Assembly (NCBI GenBank): GCA_043228905.1
Contig: JBHGNT010000014.1
Location: 2,976,001 to 3,040,000, forward strand
Reading direction: 5' to 3'
Origin: Azolla caroliniana
Lineage: Eukaryota > Polypodiophyta
Length of the DNA stretch: 64,000 nucleotides
This document shows, piece after piece, positions 44,816-55,000 of the stretch. The notes beneath the pieces are model-generated. The model did no database searches and had not been told where the DNA came from. It saw nothing but the letters and a program-made list of their open reading frames with translations. Made by a program: the position numbers and the translations under genes. The stretch's first letter is position 1. Each line of letters starts with the position of its first letter.

Positions 44816-46699
44816 ATGTGGCTAGGTAGAACAAACTCTTGTTTCCCCTTCTCCCCTTACACTAAATCACACACTAAAAAGTTAAATACTAAAAAACCAC
44901 GAACCAAATTTTGGACTCCCCTCCTTAGGAAACCTGTAATTAATAGTAGGATACACAATCACTCTGATTATACCCTCTCCAAACACGAGACACAACTCCT
45001 CAACCTAGGTTTGAAACACATCCTCCCATCTTCCCCACCTCCACCTCTTATCCTACTTAAAGAATTTGATAGCCTTAGTAGGACCCTCCGACTTAAACAC
45101 TTTTTCAAAGATGAGGATAATTCCCCCCTAAATCCCTTTAAATTACCTAACCCTAGTTGGCAACCCCCTACTAAATACACACCCCTAGAAAACATTATAG
45201 TTAAACATCAAACTCTCTTTAGTAATACACTTCATACACTCAAATTAAAACCCACTAGGATTCCACTCCACTTATTACAAGCCTTACGATCTCTTAAAAA
45301 TAACAATAGAATCATAATTTTACCCGCGGATAAAAACGTTGGAGTTTGTGTTCTTAACAAAGACACATACTATAACAAAGTTGTAGAACACCTTTCCGAT
45401 TCTAATACCTATAGAGTAGTTTCCCACTATCCACTTGAAGAGTTATCATATAGACTTAAAAAGATTGTTAACAACCATTTAGGTACCTTATCCACCATAG
45501 AAGCCAACTACATACTACATAAGCCCTCAACAGGATACCAAGTATGCAATCTCTACTTCCTCCCCAAACTCCACAAGAACCCAATGGGCTTTAGACCTAT
45601 TTGTTCATATAATAACTCTCTTTTTTAATAGACGTCTAAATGGCTTCAGCACCAACTCATGCCAATCCTTCTCCTTCAAAAACAATATTTGAAAGACTCA
45701 CACTCCCTTATCCAAACTCTAGAACATCTTAAACCACCCCCTAATATCTTTATCTTTACCTTTGATGTTGAATCCTTATAGCCTAGCATCCCCCCTAAGC
45801 TAGGTCTAGAAGCCTTACGAAAAATCATTACCCCCCATTTTTCGACTTCTAAAACTAACCTTATTTATACACTTAGCGCACTCACATTAGAATATCACTT
45901 TCTCTCTTTTGACGACGTAATTTATCAACAAGTAAAGGGTACAGCCATGGGTAGTAATTTTTCCGTAGTATATGCTTTCCTTTTCTTAGCTCACTTAGAG
46001 AATTCGCAACCACCACACCCAAATCTTTGCTTTTTCACTAGATATATAGATGACGCTTTTGGAATATGGACGGGTACTAAACTCGAGTTAGAAAATTACC
46101 TTCAATTCTATAATACCTCTACTAATAATTGTATCAAACTTACCATCACCACTTCCCCCTCTAGATTACCCTTCCTAGACTTATGGATTAACCTAGAAAA
46201 CTCAAAATTCTCCTTTAATTGCTACCAAAAGCCCCAAAATGCTTACCAATATCTCTCGTTCTCGTTAGAACACCCCCTTCATTTAAAAAGACATTTTATT
46301 ATTAATGAACTCAAACGATACCTAATTAGAGAAAGGACTCCTTTAGGTTTCCGTCGAATGAAAAAACTATTTTTTACTAGACTAATTACGAGAGGATATC
46401 CCCCTTCTTTCATAAAAGAGAATTATAAAAATGTCCCCTTTAGGGTTAGGAAATCACTAATATATAGCAGGAAACCCAAAAGTACTCTTCTACCCATTAT
46501 CTTCAAACTTAGATATACACGAGATACCCCTAAGAAAGGAATTCACGACATGCTAAAAAACCTCCACGAGGATTTACTCTTAGATCCCAAACTATCTCAG
46601 ATACCTAGACCTTTTGTGTGTTGGACTAAGTCCAAGTCCATTCATTCTTTTTTGGTCAAAACTAAATATAAAAGGTCATCCCCAAAATCTCTTACTTAA
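44816..46699 (+). pseudogene. Penelope-type reverse transcriptase
   Basis: The ATG at 44816 starts a frame of 628 codons with only three stops: TAA TAG side by side at 45626-45631 and TAG at 45778 (in DVESL-stop-PSIP, Tyr expected). RT blocks: N-terminal NHSDYTLSKHETQLLNLGL; IIILPADKNVGVCVLNKD (near residue 168); FLPKLHKNPMGFRPICS (258); FTFDVESL (315); KGTAMGSNFSVVYAFLFL (373); the catalytic RYIDDAFGIW (409). After it come PFLDLWI, HPLHLKRHFI and a C-terminal SIHSFLVKTK. ILPADK and GTAMGS are Penelope signatures rather than LTR or LINE ones. No GIY-YIG domain follows. Confidence 0.82.
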
Positions 46700-46938
46700 C
46701 ACTACACCTTTACTTACTTATAACCCCCCACTTATTACTTACCATAATCTCCCACTTTTCATAGCCCACCCCCACTTATTACTTAGCATACACATACTTA
46801 TAACCCTCCACTCTTCTTAGCCCACCACCACTTACTTTGTATCATTCAACTACCTACCATTACCCCCTTCTTCTCTCCCTCTCCCTCTCCCTCTCCCACC
46901 TCCCCCACCTTATATAAAGCTGCACCCATCTTGTAATA

Positions 46939-46993
46939 GACCTTTGCACTGATGAGCTCATTCTTGAGCGAAACTAGTTTGCTGCATAAGGTC
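46939..46993 (+). ncRNA. Type I hammerhead ribozyme
   Basis: Catalytic core CTGATGA (46949-46955) and GAAA (46970-46973) flank a 4-bp stem II (GCTC/GAGC) with a 6-nt loop. Stem III is the minimal AC/GT pair around TA (46973-46978), followed by T at 46979 as the cleavage-site base. Stem I closes with GCA/TGC next to the core and, beyond an internal loop, GACCTT/AAGGTC (46939-46944 with 46988-46993). Every core position is conserved. Self-cleavage is predicted between 46979 and 46980. Hammerheads with very short stem III are known in the terminal repeats of Penelope-like elements, which fits the RT ending 240 nt upstream. Confidence 0.85.
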
Positions 46994-47022
46994 TTTCTTT
47001 TCATTCTAATGATATTTTCTTG

Positions 47023-47024
<2 letters not shown>

Positions 47025-47073
<49 letters not shown>
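47025..47073 (+). repeat. (CT)n microsatellite
   Basis: About 49 nt of uninterrupted CT units downstream of the ribozyme and just before the element's right end. Confidence 0.9.
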
Positions 47074-47076
<3 letters not shown>

Positions 47077-47170
47077 TGGTACTCACAATCTATTTTCTTC
47101 CTATTAGATTATCTACCCTACTACTACGTCGCTCGCACTCCTTGTAACGACCCAACGGTTGACAATAAAA

Positions 47171-47207
47171 GGCTAGACGAATTCTACGTGGGATTCTTCT
47201 AATATGC
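47171..47207 (+). repeat. Right 37-bp direct repeat flanking the Penelope-like element
   Basis: Partner of 43265-43301. On the minus strand it continues the upstream gene frame (SPMHIRRIPRRIRLA), so this side is the original gene junction. Confidence 0.7.
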
Positions 47208-47569
47208 ATAGGACTTCCAGATTTCTCTTCTGTCATAGAAGTTGGGGTAACCTTGTTACAATCCAATTCTTTGTTGTGGCCATCGCCCATGATATTCAAT
47301 GTTTCATTGGCACTATCTTCATTCTCCGTATCTTTATTAATATCGTATTCTTCAATAGAGAACTCTTCACATGTGTCATTATTCACATGTGTTGTAGGTG
47401 AAGATGAGCTCAGACAATACTCTTCGATAGAAATGGGTGAGTCTGTCGACAGACAATATTCTTCGATAGAAAATGGTGAGTTTGTCGATAAACAATACTC
47501 TTCGGTAGAAAACGAAGAGTCTGATGACAAACAATATTCTTCAATCGAGAAAGGTGAGTCTTCACTCAT
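47171..47569 (-). pseudogene. Transposase-like gene, N-terminal part
   Basis: The ATG at 47569 (MSEDSPFSIEEYCLS) opens a frame with four to five imperfect 13-residue repeats of the type SPFSIEEYCLSTD (39 bp each), then an acidic, disordered-looking stretch and HIRRIPRRI. It reaches the right direct repeat, and the frame is taken up again left of the Penelope-like element at about 43301. Joining the two parts to the ORF at 42983 is inference. Confidence 0.45.
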
Positions 47570-48376
47570 GGCTTAAGGTCCACATAGAGCTCGTCAAGTT
47601 ATGTGCTTGGGCTAATATAAAAAAATGATAAGCTCCTCTCTAAACATAAACTCCTCTCCAAACAAAAGCTCCCTCAATATAATGTCTATATTATTTAATA
47701 GTATATTAATACAATAAATAAAGATATTATTTTTAATATAATAAATTTATTCAACATATTAACAATTACTTAAACTAGTCAGTATAAAGTCGAATCAATT
47801 ATATTTTATACCTTATTAATCCTATAATATATAATTTAAATTAACTTTACTTTAGCCATGAAGTATAATATAATTACAATCATTACCAAGCCATATATAT
47901 GTTAGTTTAAAGTCAAAATCATTGGTTAATTAATGGCACCCATATTTAATATAGAACTTCTCAATCATTGGTTCATTCATGCCCACCATTTTAAATATAA
48001 GCCTTTTCAATCATTGGTTCATTCATGGCCACATCTTTAATACAAAACATGAGAGAGTCATAAAAATGCTGCTTTGAGTATTCAATCATTGGTTCATTCA
48101 TGAACCTCTATCATTGTTTTATTTATGACCTTCAAAGGCATTCTATATTAGTTTGAGTATAAAATAATCATTAATATGTTAGTTTGAGTATTTAATCATT
48201 GATTCATTCATAAGCATCATTTAATTCAAATCCATTAGAGAGTCATTGGTACATTCAAGATTATGTACTAAATAAAGTGTACTAAGGTCTAAGAAAAAAG
48301 TATCCTAAGGTCAAAGAAACTCTTTCTTAGGTCTAACTAACTAACCTTAAGCTTACCAACCCTAGTTAAAGTAATT
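47570..48376. repeat. A/T-rich intergenic region with short dispersed repeats
   Basis: No gene is seen. The phrase CAATCATTGGTTCATTCAT occurs, with variants, at least five times between about 47920 and 48200. The region lies between two genes transcribed away from each other and should hold their promoters. Confidence 0.5.
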
Positions 48377-48413
48377 GTGGTTACTGTAACCACAGTGGTC
48401 AATCCCTATAAAT
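48377..48413 (+). promoter_or_regulatory. Palindrome plus TATA box of the ParB-like gene
   Basis: A 17-bp palindrome (GTGGTTACTGTAACCAC, 48377-48393) stands 13 nt before the TATA box CTATAAATA. Transcription would start about 30 nt further on and reach the ATG at 48523 after an 80-nt leader. The palindrome could bind a dimeric regulator, but no known site was recognised. Confidence 0.5.
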
Positions 48414-48522
48414 AGGAAGACCTCCTCATTTCGCAATCACTCACGCGCAGAACAGAGCACACAGAGCACAAACAACCCATAGCACACAACACCAAATCGT
48501 CATCTCCCCGTAAGCATCGACG

Positions 48523-48566
48523 ATGAGAATCATGTCTTCGAAGAAGATCGAGCGCCAAGAATCCAG
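48523..48566 (+). CDS. ParB/Srx-like gene, exon 1
   Basis: ATG at 48523; the exon codes for MRIMSSKKIERQES plus two bases of an Arg codon and ends at CCAG followed by the donor GTAAGC. Joined to 56699 (acceptor TTAAATAG) the frame continues as RSFENLSDQPVKKI without a break. The perfect phase match across an 8.1-kb intron supports the exon pair. The intron is filled by the 51-bp array and a Gypsy element. Confidence 0.55.
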
Positions 48567-48619
48567 GTAAGCGCCTGGCAATACGGACATTTTCATAAAT
48601 ATGTTTTAGCACTCAAGAA

Positions 48620-48887
48620 CTCAATATGCCGTATCGAGTTCTTGTATAAAGTGGGGGTTTTATACAGGAACTCGATAAGGCGTATCGAGTTCCTGTTTAA
48701 AGTTTGTGTTTTATACAAGAACTCAATACGACGTATCGAGTTCCTGTTTAAAGTTTTTGTTATATACAGGAACTCGATAAGGCGTATCGAGTTCCTGTTT
48801 AAAGTTTGTGTTTTATACAGGAACTCGATATGGCGTATCGAGTTCCTGTTTAAAGTTTGTGTTATATACAGGAACTCAATACGCCGT
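48620..48887 (+). repeat. 51-bp palindromic tandem array, left part
   Basis: Units recur every 51 bp exactly (GTATCGAGTT at 48631, 48682, 48733, 48784 and 48835). Each contains the inverted repeat GGAACTCGATA/TATCGAGTTCC with a 5-bp spacer. The length gives an open frame of 17-residue repeats, presumably incidental. The array is split by the Gypsy at 48888 and resumes at 56052. Confidence 0.92.
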
Positions 48888-49608
48888 TGTCGTGAAGAAA
48901 ACCGTCCATAGGCGGAATCGGCGCACCTAGGCGTGGGAACCGGTTCTTCACGCGCGCAAGCTCCAAGTTGTATGAAGAAGCGAGTTAGGAGGATAATCGG
49001 CAGGAACGGGCCCTAACATAGGTGGAGACAAAGACCGCGCGAACAGTCTTTTCGGTCGCGCGCGCGAGCTAAAGGACGGCCTGCTCGTCGGGCTATATAA
49101 GAGCAGGAAAGAGCTGTTGCAAATATATATCGCGCGGAGAGGACGAAGTGCTGTCGGACCGTTTCTGGACGCTTCTCTCTCTTTGTTTCCTTCCTTCTTG
49201 AGCTCCATAGCTTTCTGTGCAGGGTTCCGAGGAGGCTCGCGCTGTTTCGAGGAACGCCCGAGTGCTTCCGGCAGCACCTCCAACCTGCTACCCCCCCCCT
49301 TTGCCCTGTTTTGTGCCTCGAAGCGAGCAGGCATCGGCATCTGTTCGCCGGCCTGTTCGGTTGTAACCAACCTGTGCCCCATCGAGGGTTGTAGTAGTGT
49401 TAGCCATTTTCTTAATATACATATTAAGTCATTCGCATCTGTCTGTGTCGGTGTCTGTTCGCGTTCTCCGTGCTGAAGGGCCGTGTCCCTGTGTATCCCC
49501 GGTCCTACGTAGCCGGTTCTCTCTCTTTCTCCTCCCTCGCTTGCTCTTTGGTTCGAGACCCCCGCGGTCCCGCCTCGATTCCACACGCACTTGCGTAATA
49601 TCTCGACA
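48888..49608 (+). repeat. 5' LTR of the complete Gypsy
   Basis: TATA box GGCTATATAAGAG at 49091-49103, with an alternating GC stretch (GCGCGCGCG) upstream. The following internal sequence TTTGGTGAACCCGACGTGAA (from 49610) is the likely primer-binding region and is shared with the gag-only element. Confidence 0.9.
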
Positions 49609-49652
49609 TCTTTGGTGAACCCGACGTGAAAGAGGCGGCAGAAGAGCAGAAG

Positions 49653-51779
49653 ATGAGGGGGTCGGATCTTGCAGAGGCCATGGCTTCGGCCGTGGATCGG
49701 ATTGTAAACGCGCGCGAGGGCACCGGTGCCCTCGACAGAGCTATTGAGGCGGTCGTCGGCACGATCGGCCGGTTCGATGGGAAGGATGCCACGAAGTATT
49801 TGGCGTCCTACGGTGCAGAGATGCTGATGCGGGACATTCCGGAAGCAAGGCGTCTTGCCGGATTTCCCCGAGTGGCAATGCCGAGCATCCATGCGGAGGT
49901 GCTCGAGGTGCGGGCGGAGAGCCGTACCTGGGAGGAGTTCGAAGGCCGGCTCCTAGAGAAATACGGGCTGGACGACGCGCTCCGGCTTTCGAAGCGAAGG
50001 TTCATGGAATGGGTGGAGTCCCCGGGGAAGGGAAGAAACGCGTCGGCACTCCTCCGGGAGTTCGAGGAAAACTTTGCGCGCCTTTCGGCGCTCGACCGAA
50101 CCATCCTGGACACGAGCCGGGTCTTGCTGTTTGTCAAGTCGGTCGACGAGCGGGATCGGGAGCACGTGGGCCTCTTGCTGGAAACCGAAGACGGGCTCAC
50201 TACCGACTGGGCGGCTGTCAAGAAAGTCTGTGGCCGTTTCGACAAACGGCGAGAATGGGCGGATAACGGGGCAGCCGGGTCGGGCTCGGTCGCATCAAGG
50301 AAGCTCGAACCAGCGCCACAGGTGCGAAAGGAAGAGACCCGAGAGTGGTTGGAAACCGGTTCGGCTTCGACCGGCGTAGTCAGAGGCTCGACCGGAGGAG
50401 CGGCGCTGGAGGAATTGACGAGGGCGATAAAGGACCTCCAAATCGCGCAAGCCCGAAGGGAAGGTGGCGAACCGGCTCGTGACCGATGGCCGGCGGCAGG
50501 AAACAAGTGCATGTGGTGCGATGAAGTCGGCCACATTCGGAAGGACTGCGGCGACTTCGCGGAGGCGCTGAGGAACAGGGTGGTGTACCTGTGGGAAGGA
50601 CGGGTGCATGCCAGCGACACCCGAAGGGCCCTGAGCCGAAACGACGGGCGAGGTGGTATGAAAAGGTTGATGGAAGAGGCGGCGGCCCGACACGCGGAAA
50701 CCGTCCACTACTCGGCGTCGGCCGGCATTCGAGTCGGGGGCGGCGAGGCCCGAAGGGAAAGCAAAACCGGATTCTGGCCGACGATGCTGGAAGGCCTTGC
50801 CGATGCGAGGCTTAAAAGGGAGGAATCGGACCGTGCGGAGAAACGGGTACGGGAGATGACCGGGTGGAGCGACCCTGTCGAGGAAAAGACGGGCTTCGTG
50901 GAAGCCGCTTGCCAGAACCACGAGGCCCTGGTAGAAGAGAAGCGGGTGGGGAAACCCGGGACGACCGGGCCCTCACAACGATACGAGACCCGGTCCGGGC
51001 CACGACGGGACGAAGCCGGCGGGGCCGGTACGCAAGATAAACCCCAGAAGGGCGGGTACCGTCTGGGGACGGAGATAGAAAGGACCACGGACTTACGAAA
51101 GGTCCTAGAGGAACGGATCCTCGACAGCAAGGTGGAGCTGTCGTTACGAGAGGTGCTGGGAATCGCCAAGAAGGAGTTCCACGACTCCATCGTGGACTTG
51201 GTGAAACGGAAGAGGCTGTCAACGGAGACAGAACCGGAAAGACCAGTGGAAGTGCGGACGACGCACCTAGACGACATGGCGCTGGGAGACGAGTGGGCGG
51301 AAAGCCACTATTCGAGACCACACTGGGCCCGAGCGACCACGGAAACCCCGGTGAAGATCGGCGATGTCCAGGAACCGGTGATAGCTTTGGTGGACCACGG
51401 ATCGGAGATCAACTTGATGTCCATGGACTTCTATAAGAAGGGCAAATGGCCGATCAACACCAAGCACGGGTGGAAAATAAGAGCAGCAACGCGCGCCACC
51501 GAGGAACTGCACGGGGCCTGTCCGAATGTGCGAGTCAAGATCGGCGACGTCGAGATTGACCAGCACTTCTTCGTGCAGGAGACGTCTTCGCATCCGGTCA
51601 TACTGGGAGAGCCGTACATCACGGCGGCGCGAATGGAGACCAAGGTGCTGGACAACGGTTCGGCCTACGCGAGGGTCAAAAGCCAAGACGGGCGCCATTC
51701 GGTCCAGTTTCTGACGGTACGGCCGAACCACGAACGTAACCGCGACTCCCTCGGTTCCGAAAACCGAGAGGATTTTTAG
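49653..51779 (+). CDS. Gypsy Gag with aspartic protease
   Basis: ATG at 49653 (frame open upstream to a GTG at 49626); about 708 codons. N-terminal gag domain (GRFDGKDATKYLASYGAEML, TWEEFEGRLLEKYGL, LREFEENFARLSALDR) homologous to the gag-only element at 760-2664. CCHC knuckle CMWCDEVGHIRKDC near residue 285. The protease near residue 580 has the active-site block ALVDHGSEINLMS, with His-Gly in place of the usual Thr-Gly or Ser-Gly, then FVQETSSHPVILGEPYI. This DHGSE form is one I associate with fungal Ty3-type elements. It ends in TAG; pol follows in another frame. Confidence 0.88.
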   Translation: MRGSDLAEAMASAVDRIVNAREGTGALDRAIEAVVGTIGRFDGKDATKYLASYGAEMLMRDIPEARRLAGFPRVAMPSIHAEVLEVRAESRTWEEFEGRLLEKYGLDDALRLSKRRFMEWVESPGKGRNASALLREFEENFARLSALDRTILDTSRVLLFVKSVDERDREHVGLLLETEDGLTTDWAAVKKVCGRFDKRREWADNGAAGSGSVASRKLEPAPQVRKEETREWLETGSASTGVVRGSTGGAALEELTRAIKDLQIAQARREGGEPARDRWPAAGNKCMWCDEVGHIRKDCGDFAEALRNRVVYLWEGRVHASDTRRALSRNDGRGGMKRLMEEAAARHAETVHYSASAGIRVGGGEARRESKTGFWPTMLEGLADARLKREESDRAEKRVREMTGWSDPVEEKTGFVEAACQNHEALVEEKRVGKPGTTGPSQRYETRSGPRRDEAGGAGTQDKPQKGGYRLGTEIERTTDLRKVLEERILDSKVELSLREVLGIAKKEFHDSIVDLVKRKRLSTETEPERPVEVRTTHLDDMALGDEWAESHYSRPHWARATTETPVKIGDVQEPVIALVDHGSEINLMSMDFYKKGKWPINTKHGWKIRAATRATEELHGACPNVRVKIGDVEIDQHFFVQETSSHPVILGEPYITAARMETKVLDNGSAYARVKSQDGRHSVQFLTVRPNHERNRDSLGSENREDF

Positions 51780-52093
51780 AGAGGACTGCCAAGGCGTGGG
51801 GCCGCGACAGTCCGGATGCTCCGGGAAAACCCCACATCTGTACGATAAAACCGTGTACAATAGGTAGGAAATTTTTCTTCTCCGACAGCGGAGCATGTAC
51901 GTTGGTCGGCATCGCCGGCCGAGAGAAAACAAAGACGGAGGGGAGACTTCGGGCGTGCGGAGTTCTCGGCCCTGACGAGGAAATCAACGGAGCCGTGGAG
52001 GCAGTCTCCTTCGACGACACCTTGGGGATGCTGGGGAGGGTAGTCGAAGAAGACCTTATCGAGGACCGGGTGATACCGGTATGTTAAGAAGAA

Positions 52094-55000
52094 ATGTACG
52101 AAGTCATCGCGGACTTCGGTCGAGGGCTCGAGTCGGAACGGACGGCCCGAGTTAGCACCAAGTACAAGACGGTGGACCGGAAGGTGAGGCCAGTTGCGGC
52201 GCCCTTACCGGAGGGCAGTGAATCCCGGATTAAAGGGGTTGCATCGGACCCCAGCTTACGAGATCGGGCCTGCATAGGACACACCTTCACCAACGAGACG
52301 CTCCGCGAGCTGAAGATCGGTGGGGGCGGGTTCCTACTGCCGGCGGAGGAAGACCGGTTCCGGAGAATGCTCGGAAGGCACGGGAAAGCCTTCGCATTCT
52401 CACCGGAGGAAATCGGGTGCGTAGACCCGACGATCGTAGAACTGATGGTGATATTCACAGTACCGCATGTACCGTGGAATCTCAAGCCAATTCCGGTTCC
52501 GAGAGCTCACATCCCGAAGTTGATGGGGCTGTTGAAGCAGAAAGTTGATATGGGCATTCTCGAGCCATCGAGCGCCCCGTATTCAAACCGATGGTTTACC
52601 GTACCAAAGAAAAACGGATCATTGCGCTTCATTCAGGACCTGCAGCCGGTCAACAGAGTGACCATTCGGAACGCAGGGATCGGACCGACCATAGACGAGT
52701 TCGCGGAGGCCTTCGCCGGAAGGTCGATTTACTCGGTCGGTGATCTATACTCAGGGTACGACCAGTTCCAGCTAGCCGTGGAGAGCAGAGACATTACGAC
52801 GATGCGAACTCCCCTCGGCCTAGTGCGGATGTGTACGCTGCCGCAAGGAGGGACCAACTCGGTGGCCCACATTGTGAATGCAATGAACAAGGTGCTGAGG
52901 GACTGCATCCCGGACATCACCATGCCGTTTCTAGACGACATCCCGATCAAGGGATGCCCGGTAGAAGAGAAGGACGAGACGGTCGGGCCGGACGGATGCC
53001 GGCGGTTCGTGATGGCGCACATCGACGACTGCGAGAAGGTGCTGCAAAGGCTAGAGGATGCGAGGCTCACCTTCTCGGGGGAGAAATCAGCCTTCGGGCA
53101 GTCGGAAATCATGGTGGTCGGACACTTATGTGGGCCGTATGGCCGGAAACCGTCTCCGGCAAAGGTAGAAGCCATCTCCGCGATGAAGCCCGACTGCAGC
53201 TCGGTCACGGAAGTACGAAGATTCCTGGGGGCATGCGCATTCTACCACATATGGATCCCGCATTACGCCCATGTTGCGGAGCCGCTATACGGATTATTGA
53301 GGAAAGGGCAAAGATTCGAATGGCTAGACAAGCACACGGAGTCGGTCCGGAAGCTGAAGGAGGCTCTTTCGGCAGCACCGGCGCTCCGAAAGGCCGTCTA
53401 CAGGAAGGGCACCCCAGTGTACATAACGGTTGACACGAGTCCGACCGGAATCGGGTGGGTCGTCAACCAAGAAGACGAGGACGGCAATCGGTTTCCGATC
53501 CGATTCGGCGCGAAGGTCCTCAGCGAACAACAGCGAGGATACGCCCAGGTTAAACACGAACTCTGGGGTATCGTTTCGGCGGTGAAGGCCGACAAGGACT
53601 ATCTGATCGGGACGGAGGTAATCATAGAGACGGATTGCATGCCGATTCTCGGCATGGTTTCCGGATGCGCGACGCCGGACCTGGCAATGCTCAGGTGGAT
53701 AGCGTACATCAAGTCCCTAGACCCGGTAATACGACACATTTCCGGGAAAGACAACGCCATGGCCGACATGCTTTCAAGGGCGAGATTCGATGACGAAGGC
53801 GGCATGATTTCGGAGGACGAAGAGGTCGGCGTGGACTTCTTCGAGACTGCGTATGTAACAACCGACGGGACAAGCACTCCGGCACTTAACGACTTCGACG
53901 CGAGCAAGTACGACGGGGAGTGGTTGCAGATCGGTGGGTTTTTGAAGACAATGACGCCCGATGCGTCATGGACGAAGGACGAGGCCAACCGGATCCGGAA
54001 GAAAGCGTACCGGTTCTTTCTCCGGGATGGCTATCTATGGAAGCACCCGAAGAAGAGGGACGGCGCTCCGCTCCGGGTAGTGGCGATGAAGGAAGAACAG
54101 GAGGAGCTGCTGATGGCTTACCACGACAGCCCTTGGGCTGGACACCGTGGAACATGGGCTACGTTTGAGAAACTGAAGGGGAAGTATTGGTGGTCGGGGC
54201 AGTACCAGGACGTGCATCGGTTCGTGACAACTTGCGAGAGCTGCCAGATGCACTCCATAGTCCGACATCGAGACGAGCTTCACCCTACGTACCCTCCAGC
54301 CATCCATTTCAAATGGATGGTAGATCTGGTAACGATGCCAATGGGAGTAGGACAGATGCGGTACCTGGTCCTAGCGCGGGAGGATCTGACGAACCAGGTG
54401 GAAGGCCGGGCCCTTCCGAACAAAACGACCGCGGCCGTATGCCGGTTCCTAATCGAGGACGTGATATGCCGGTACGGGTGCGTCGGGAAGATCGTGGCTG
54501 ACCGAGGGGAGTTGGACGCCGAAGAAGCCGCGGAGCTGTTCGACCGGCTGGGAGTCAAGCTCTCGCTCACCACTGCGTACAATCCGGAGGCGAATGGAAA
54601 GGTGGAGCGAGGACACGGACCGATCGTCAAGGCGTTGGTTCGGGCATGCGGAGGCCGAGTCGGTGACTGGCCGCGGCTGCTACCTTATGCTTTGTGGGCA
54701 GACCGGACCACGCACAGTTCGGTAACCGGGTACATGCCGACAGAGCTCATGTTCGGCCAGAAGCCGATCATGCCGATGGAACGGACGATCTCCTCGTGGG
54801 CAACGGTCGACTGGAGGGACGAGATGAGCCGGGAGGAGTTGTTGGCCGCGCGCATACGACAGCTCGAGCGGAGACCGGAGGACGTGGAACTGGCTACGGA
54901 GAAGCTCCGAGTGGCGAGGAAAAAGAACAAAGCCAGGTTCGACCGAACGCACCGGCTCCGACCGAAGAAAATCGAAGAAGGTGACTGGGTGCTCGTCTAC

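Larger units (their letters stand above)
43302..47170 (+). mobile_element. Penelope-like retroelement lacking an endonuclease domain
   Basis: Plus-strand order: C-rich telomere-like repeats (43379-43520), proline/asparagine-rich reading frame (43373-44711), Penelope-type RT (44816-46699), hammerhead ribozyme (46939-46993) and a long CT run. No GIY-YIG endonuclease follows the RT: the stop is about 30 codons after the last RT-linked block. Families known for this combination are the endonuclease-deficient Penelope-like elements that attach to chromosome ends. This copy is internal, flanked by a 37-bp direct repeat and disrupting a gene. Confidence 0.75.

Noticed and set aside
43302-47170. The Penelope-like element as a LINE or a group II intron.
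   Set aside because: No apurinic endonuclease, RNase H or intron RNA domains; RT motifs (ILPADK, GTAMGS, RYIDDAF) and the hammerhead point to Penelope-like elements.
48620-48887. Evenly spaced palindromic repeats resembling a CRISPR array.
   Set aside because: The whole 51-bp unit is repeated, so there are no unique spacers, and the setting is a plant intron.
48642-48911. Open frame of 17-residue repeats in the 51-bp array.
   Set aside because: Same reason: a 51-bp period keeps any stop-free frame open. The array is intronic and runs into the LTR.
49808-51932. Long minus-strand ORFs opposite the Gypsy gag.
   Set aside because: No domain was recognised, while the plus strand carries a continuous gag-protease frame. 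High GC explains the lack of stops.
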